DNA from: Methylocystis bryophila
GTDB taxonomy: Bacteria > Pseudomonadota > Alphaproteobacteria > Rhizobiales > Beijerinckiaceae
DNA: 64,000 nt
Reading direction: 5' to 3'
NCBI RefSeq assembly: GCF_027925445.1
Contig: NZ_AP027149.1
Coordinates: 4,476,501 to 4,540,500, forward strand
A program made the position numbers and the translations under genes. Shown here in pieces: positions 60,049 through 64,000 of this stretch. The stretch's first letter is position 1; the number at the start of each line of letters is the position of its first letter. Under the pieces are notes generated by a model, which saw only the letters and a list, made by a program, of their open reading frames with translations, ran no database searches and was not told the origin of the DNA.

Positions 60049-61815
60049 ATGAACTTCCTCGAAAGCGCGCCGCGTTTCCTGTTCTTCACCGGCAAGGGTG
60101 GCGTCGGCAAAACTTCGCTGGCCTGCGCCACGGCGATCCAGCTCGCTGAAGCTGGACGCCGCGTGCTTCTGGTCAGCACCGATCCCGCCTCGAATGTCGG
60201 GCAAGTTCTCGGGGTCTCCATTGGGAACAAGATCACAGCAATCAGCCGCGTTCCCCAGCTGTTTGCCCTTGAGATCGACCCGGAAGCGGCGGCGCAAGCC
60301 TATCGCGACCGCATCGTCGGCCCGGTGCGCGGCAAGCTGCCGGACTCCGTGGTCAAGGGCATTGAGGAACAGCTTTCGGGAGCCTGCACGACAGAACTTG
60401 CCGCTTTCGACGAATTCACGGCGCTGCTGACCGATTCCGAAATCACCTCGGCTTACGACCACATCCTTTTCGACACCGCGCCGACCGGCCACACCATAAG
60501 ACTGCTGCAACTCCCCGTCGCATGGTCAGGTTTCCTCGAAGCGGGGAAAGGCGACGCCTCGTGCCTGGGGCCGCTCTCTGGCCTTGAGAAGCAGCGCGCC
60601 CAATACAGCGGCGCCGTGCAGGCGCTTGCGGATGGACAGCGCAGCCGGCTCGTTCTCGTCGCCCGCGCCCAGAGTTCTGCGCTGCGCGAAGCGGCGCGCA
60701 CCCATGGCGAGCTGGCGGCTATCGGCCTCACCCAGCAGTTCCTGATCGTCAATGGGCTCTTGCCCGAGGACGAAGCGGCGCTGGATCCGCTGGCCAAGGC
60801 CATCTATGGACGCGAGCAAATGGCCTTGGCCGCGATGCCGGACGAACTTCGCGCCATGCCCCGCGACGATGTGCCTCTGAAGCCATTCAACCTCGTTGGC
60901 CTCGACGCTCTGCGGCAGCTCCTTCTTGAAACCGCCCCCCAGCCGGACACGGCGGGAGAGCCGGTCGAGCTTCGCGCGCCAGACCTCTCCGATCTCGTCG
61001 ATGACATTGCCGCTGACGGCCATGGGCTGGTCATGCTGATGGGCAAGGGCGGCGTCGGAAAGACGACGCTGGCCGCCGCGGTCGCCGTCGAGCTGGCGCG
61101 GCGCGGGCTGCCGGTTCACCTCACCACCTCCGACCCCGCCGCGCATCTCACTGAGACGCTGCACGGGACCATGGCGCATCTGGCGGTCAGCCGCATCGAC
61201 CCCCACGCCGAGACCGAGCGCTACCGGCAGGAAGTGCTGCGCACGAAAGGCGCCAGCCTTGACGCCCAAGGGCGCGCCTTGCTCGAAGAAGACTTGCGCT
61301 CGCCCTGCACCGAGGAAATCGCGGTCTTTCAGGCCTTCTCGCGCATCATCCGCGAGGCGGGCGAAAAATTCGTGGTCATGGACACCGCGCCGACCGGCCA
61401 CACCTTGCTGCTCTTGGACGCGACGGGAGCCTATCATCGCGAGGTCGCGCGCATGCTGGACGCCAAGGGCGGGCGCTACACGACCCCGATGATGCAGCTT
61501 CAGGACCCCGAGCGCACGAAAGTCCTTCTCGTCACCCTGGCGGAAACCACGCCTGTCCTTGAAGCCGCCAATCTGCAAGCCGATCTGCGGCGCGCAGGCA
61601 TCGAGCCATGGGCATGGATCATCAATAACAGCGTGGCGGCGGCGCGCCCGCATTCGCCACTCTTGCGCAAGCGCGCGCAAAACGAGCTGGCCGAAGTGGA
61701 GAAGGTGGCGACGATCCATGCCCGCCGCTACGCCGCCGTGCCGCTGCTTGAGGAAGAACCCGTCGGCGTCGAGCGCCTTCTCCAACTGGTCGCCCCGGTT
61801 AGGGAAGCGGTCTAA
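60049..61815 (+). CDS. arsA: Arsenite-stimulated ATPase ArsA
   Basis: A 588-residue pseudodimeric ATPase with two homologous halves. Each has a P-loop (GKGGVGKTSLA near residue 15; GKGGVGKTTLA near 335) and a DTAPTGHT switch motif. The arsenite-binding Cys are found in LSGACTTE (first half) and SPCTEEI (second half). It energises the arsenite efflux carrier. Here the carrier is Acr3 rather than ArsB, a known combination. Confidence 0.95.
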   Translation: MNFLESAPRFLFFTGKGGVGKTSLACATAIQLAEAGRRVLLVSTDPASNVGQVLGVSIGNKITAISRVPQLFALEIDPEAAAQAYRDRIVGPVRGKLPDSVVKGIEEQLSGACTTELAAFDEFTALLTDSEITSAYDHILFDTAPTGHTIRLLQLPVAWSGFLEAGKGDASCLGPLSGLEKQRAQYSGAVQALADGQRSRLVLVARAQSSALREAARTHGELAAIGLTQQFLIVNGLLPEDEAALDPLAKAIYGREQMALAAMPDELRAMPRDDVPLKPFNLVGLDALRQLLLETAPQPDTAGEPVELRAPDLSDLVDDIAADGHGLVMLMGKGGVGKTTLAAAVAVELARRGLPVHLTTSDPAAHLTETLHGTMAHLAVSRIDPHAETERYRQEVLRTKGASLDAQGRALLEEDLRSPCTEEIAVFQAFSRIIREAGEKFVVMDTAPTGHTLLLLDATGAYHREVARMLDAKGGRYTTPMMQLQDPERTKVLLVTLAETTPVLEAANLQADLRRAGIEPWAWIINNSVAAARPHSPLLRKRAQNELAEVEKVATIHARRYAAVPLLEEEPVGVERLLQLVAPVREAV

Positions 61816-61844
61816 GCCTGCTTTAGAGAGGAAGAGTTACGGCC

Positions 61845-62930
61845 ATGAGCGAAGCCACAACCCTCCCACGCCCGCATCGAGCCCGCCAAGCGCCCGCCAT
61901 GGGCGTCTTCGAGCGCTATCTGACGCTCTGGGTCACGCTCTGCATCGTCGCCGGCATTGTCCTCGGTCAGGCTACGCCTGCCATCTTCCACGCCATAGGC
62001 GGCGCGACGATCGCCGAGGTCAATCTGCCGGTCGCCGTGCTGATCTGGCTCATGATTATTCCCATGCTGCTCAAGATCGACCTTGGCGCGCTCGTGCAGG
62101 TCAAAGAGCACTGGCGCGGGATCGCGGTGACGGTCGGGATTAACTGGCTGGTGAAGCCCTTCTCCATGGCGTTGCTCGGCTGGATTTTTATTTCGCATCT
62201 GTTCCAGCCCTTCCTGCCCGCCGACCAGATCGACAGCTATATCGCAGGCCTCATCCTGCTGGCTGCCGCGCCCTGCACGGCCATGGTCTTCGTCTGGTCG
62301 AACCTAGTGGATGGCGAACCGCATTTCACGCTGTCGCAAGTGGCGCTCAACGACTCGATTATGATTGTCGCCTTCGCGCCAATCGTCGCGCTGCTGCTTG
62401 GCCTGTCCTCCATCACCGTGCCATGGAACACGCTGCTGCTGTCGGTCCTCCTTTACATTGTCGTGCCGGTGATCGTCGCGCAGCTCTGGCGGCGCGCGCT
62501 GCTCGCGCAAGGCGGACAGGACGCCTTGCAGAAGACGCTCGCTAGACTTGGCCCGCTGTCGCTTTCGGCTTTGTTGCTGACGCTCGTGATCCTGTTCGGC
62601 CTGCAAGGCGAGCAGATCATCCGTCAGCCTCTCGTCATCGGCCTGCTCGCTGTGCCGATCCTGATACAGGTCTATTTCAATGCCAGCTTCGCCTACCTTC
62701 TGAACCGCGCCCTTGGCGTCGAATGGTGCGTGGCCGGTCCTTCGGCGCTGATCGGCGCAAGCAATTTTTTCGAGCTGGCGGTCGCGACGGCAATCGCGCT
62801 GTTTGGCTTTCAGTCGGGCGCGGCGCTCGCGACCGTCGTCGGCGTTCTCGTCGAAGTCCCGGTCATGCTCTCCGTCGTCCATATCGTCCGCCGCTCGCGC
62901 AGCTGGTATGAGAGGGTCAAAACGGCATGA
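61845..62930 (+). CDS. acr3: ACR3-family arsenite efflux transporter
   Basis: A 361-residue inner-membrane carrier with ten helices. Signatures are IPMLLKIDLGALVQV, GINWLVKPFSMALLGWIF and LLAAAPCTAMVFVWSNLVDGEP with the essential Cys, followed by QVALNDSIMIVAFAP and ALIGASNFFELAVATAIALFGF. It exports As(III), probably energised by ArsA. A 38-codon ORF starts within its stop codon (ATGA). Confidence 0.95.
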   Translation: MSEATTLPRPHRARQAPAMGVFERYLTLWVTLCIVAGIVLGQATPAIFHAIGGATIAEVNLPVAVLIWLMIIPMLLKIDLGALVQVKEHWRGIAVTVGINWLVKPFSMALLGWIFISHLFQPFLPADQIDSYIAGLILLAAAPCTAMVFVWSNLVDGEPHFTLSQVALNDSIMIVAFAPIVALLLGLSSITVPWNTLLLSVLLYIVVPVIVAQLWRRALLAQGGQDALQKTLARLGPLSLSALLLTLVILFGLQGEQIIRQPLVIGLLAVPILIQVYFNASFAYLLNRALGVEWCVAGPSALIGASNFFELAVATAIALFGFQSGAALATVVGVLVEVPVMLSVVHIVRRSRSWYERVKTA

Positions 62931-63043
62931 GACATGACGCAGGCGAGACAACCATCGTGCTGATAGGGATTGTCGCCATGTTGCTGACCGCTGTCCTTTA
63001 CGTTGGGCTCGGCTTCGCGCCCGACTTGTCGCCGAGCGAGTAA
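62927..63043 (+). CDS. Small single-helix membrane protein of the ars operon
   Basis: A 38-residue ORF whose ATG overlaps the acr3 TGA by 4 bp. It reads MRHDAGETT, then one hydrophobic helix IVLIGIVAMLLTAVLYVGLG, then FAPDLSPSE and a TAA stop. The stop-start overlap and the gap-free fit between acr3 and the methyltransferase gene (13 bp) argue for real translation. By position it may be an accessory of Acr3 or ArsA. No known family was recognised; proteins this short are usually skipped by gene finders. Confidence 0.6.
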   Translation: MRHDAGETTIVLIGIVAMLLTAVLYVGLGFAPDLSPSE

Positions 63044-63056
63044 GCGGGCGCATTGA

Positions 63057-63929
63057 ATGAACGACGTGGAATCGGCGAAAGCCAAAGCCGCCGCCGCCTA
63101 CAACGCGGCGGCTGATTATTTCGACCACCCCGTCAGCTCGTTCTGGCATCGTTTTGGGCGACGCACGGTCGAACGCCTCGAGCTGACGCAAGGAGAAACC
63201 GTTCTCGATGTGTGTTGCGGGAGCGGCGGCTCTGCGCTGCCTGCCGCCGAAGCCGTCGGTCCGCAAGGGAAAGTCGTCGCGGTCGATCTCGCCGAGCGGC
63301 TCGTCGCTTTGGGAACGGCGAAGGCCCGCGAGAAAAGCCTCAGCAATCTTGAATTCAGCACAGGGGACATGCTGGCGCTCGGCTATCCCGACGCCAGTTT
63401 CGATGTCGTGGTCTGCGTTTTTGGAATTTTCTTCGTCCCCGACATGGTGGCGGCCGTCAAGGAGCTGTGGCGCATGCTGCGCCCCGGCGGGCGGCTCGCC
63501 ATCACGACTTGGGGGCCGGACCTCTTCGAGCCTGCCAACAGCGCCTTTTGGGAGGCCATTCGCGAAGAGCGGCCGGATCTATTAAGAGGCTTCAACCCCT
63601 GGGAGCGAATTTCGACGCCTGCGGGGCTGCGCCAAATGCTTGCGGAAGCTGGGATCACGAGCGCGGAAATTTCCGCGGAAGCGGGAAGCCACCCGCTGAA
63701 CGCCCCTGAGGATTGGTGGCTGATCGCCATGGGGAGCGGCTACCGCGGAACGCTCGCCCAGCTCGATGCCGCGGCATTCACCCGGGTGCGCGACAGAAAC
63801 CTTGCGCTGCTTGGACAATGCAGCGCGATCACCACGAATGTCGTTTACGGCGTAGCCAAGAAGGGGCGCTTTGGGCTCCTGCAAGCCCTTCGCGATGGGG
63901 CCGAAAAGGCGCAGGACGACTCGCCCTAA
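63057..63929 (+). CDS. Class I SAM-dependent methyltransferase of the ars operon
   Basis: A 290-residue UbiE-like methyltransferase. Motif I is VLDVCCGSGGSALPAAEAVGPQGKVVAVDLAERLV, followed by DVVVCVFGIFFVPDMVAAVKELWRMLRPGGRLAITTWGP. The partial Cys set (VCCGS, VVCVF, GQCSA) does not match the three or four spaced Cys of ArsM clearly, so arsenite methylation is possible but unproven. Its position as last gene of the operon suggests a role in arsenic handling. Confidence 0.75.
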   Translation: MNDVESAKAKAAAAYNAAADYFDHPVSSFWHRFGRRTVERLELTQGETVLDVCCGSGGSALPAAEAVGPQGKVVAVDLAERLVALGTAKAREKSLSNLEFSTGDMLALGYPDASFDVVVCVFGIFFVPDMVAAVKELWRMLRPGGRLAITTWGPDLFEPANSAFWEAIREERPDLLRGFNPWERISTPAGLRQMLAEAGITSAEISAEAGSHPLNAPEDWWLIAMGSGYRGTLAQLDAAAFTRVRDRNLALLGQCSAITTNVVYGVAKKGRFGLLQALRDGAEKAQDDSP

Positions 63930-63930
63930 C

Positions 63931-64000
63931 GCCTTTCCCGCTCGAACGGAATCCTTCGAGCGATAAGAATTCGCGCGAGACAAAAACTCGAAGCGAATTC
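63931..64000. repeat. Type C palindromic repeat, cut by the window end
   Basis: CGCCTTTCCCGCTCGAACGGAATCCTTCGAGCGATAAGAATTCGCGC matches the first hairpin of type C and continues beyond the window. It starts 2 bp after the methyltransferase stop. Confidence 0.75.

Noticed and set aside
63057..63929. Calling the methyltransferase ArsM
   Set aside because: The conserved, widely spaced Cys of arsenite methyltransferases are not clearly present; operon position alone is not enough.

Overview
The window is GC-rich DNA from an alphaproteobacterium, most likely of the Hyphomicrobiales (Rhizobiales) and plausibly a Methylocystis/Methylosinus-type methanotroph. This rests on: (i) the argS-SPOR-nagZ-scpA-scpB gene order typical of that order; (ii) a hopanoid transporter hpnN; (iii) a DnaG primase that has lost its zinc ligands; (iv) a Tat-exported, copper-storage-protein-like helical bundle; (v) a dense family of dispersed palindromic repeats. 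The genus is an inference; no rRNA or methane monooxygenase gene lies in the window.

Layout. 1-2.6 kb: a sugar transferase, tRNA-Phe, an MgtC/SapB protein and a Csp-like protein. 2.7-14.3 kb: a signalling-rich stretch with a CHASE2 adenylate/guanylate cyclase, a membrane cNMP-binding protein, two tandem FecR-domain proteins, a DUF3307 protein, a SulP-STAS-cNMP transporter and a complete partner-switching set (STAS antagonist, HATPase kinase, cNMP-SpoIIE phosphatase). 14.6-18.9 kb: a HupE/UreJ-like protein divergent from nikR, an overlooked small secreted protein with an apparent ACG start, pyruvate kinase and a DUF1036 protein. 19.2-24.7 kb: an IS5-type remnant, tRNA-Thr, then a same-strand run of a small ORF, a NusG/RfaH-like factor and two secreted glycosidase-like proteins closed by a strong terminator. 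25-32.6 kb: small unknowns, a DUF2147 protein, hpnN, an L,D-transpeptidase and ccmA-ccmB. 32.9-40.1 kb: a membrane protein, then scpB, scpA, nagZ, a SPOR protein and argS. 40.3-45.5 kb: a DUF1778-GNAT toxin-antitoxin pair with a clear operator, dnaG and rpoD. 45.7-56.3 kb: a CPA2 antiporter, a DUF882 protein, two related small membrane proteins, a DUF3047 protein, a metallophosphoesterase, an atypical pyruvate-kinase-like protein and glpK. 56.5-58.2 kb: a structured leader and ornithine decarboxylase. 58.3-63.9 kb: an arsenic operon (arsR, two unrelated arsenate reductases, arsD, arsA, acr3, a 38-residue membrane ORF, a methyltransferase).

How the parts connect. The cyclase and three cNMP-binding proteins within about 11 kb suggest cyclic-nucleotide control that feeds anion transport and the partner switch. 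The NusG-like factor may govern the glycosidases downstream of it. The ars operon is a self-contained resistance unit: sensor, As(V) reduction, As(III) chaperone and pump.

The most distinctive pattern is a family of palindromic repeats at about 18 places. In six genes the repeat begins exactly at the stop codon and always in the same orientation. A further copy has been absorbed into the coding sequence of both FecR paralogues, where it encodes the segment just before the signal-peptide core.
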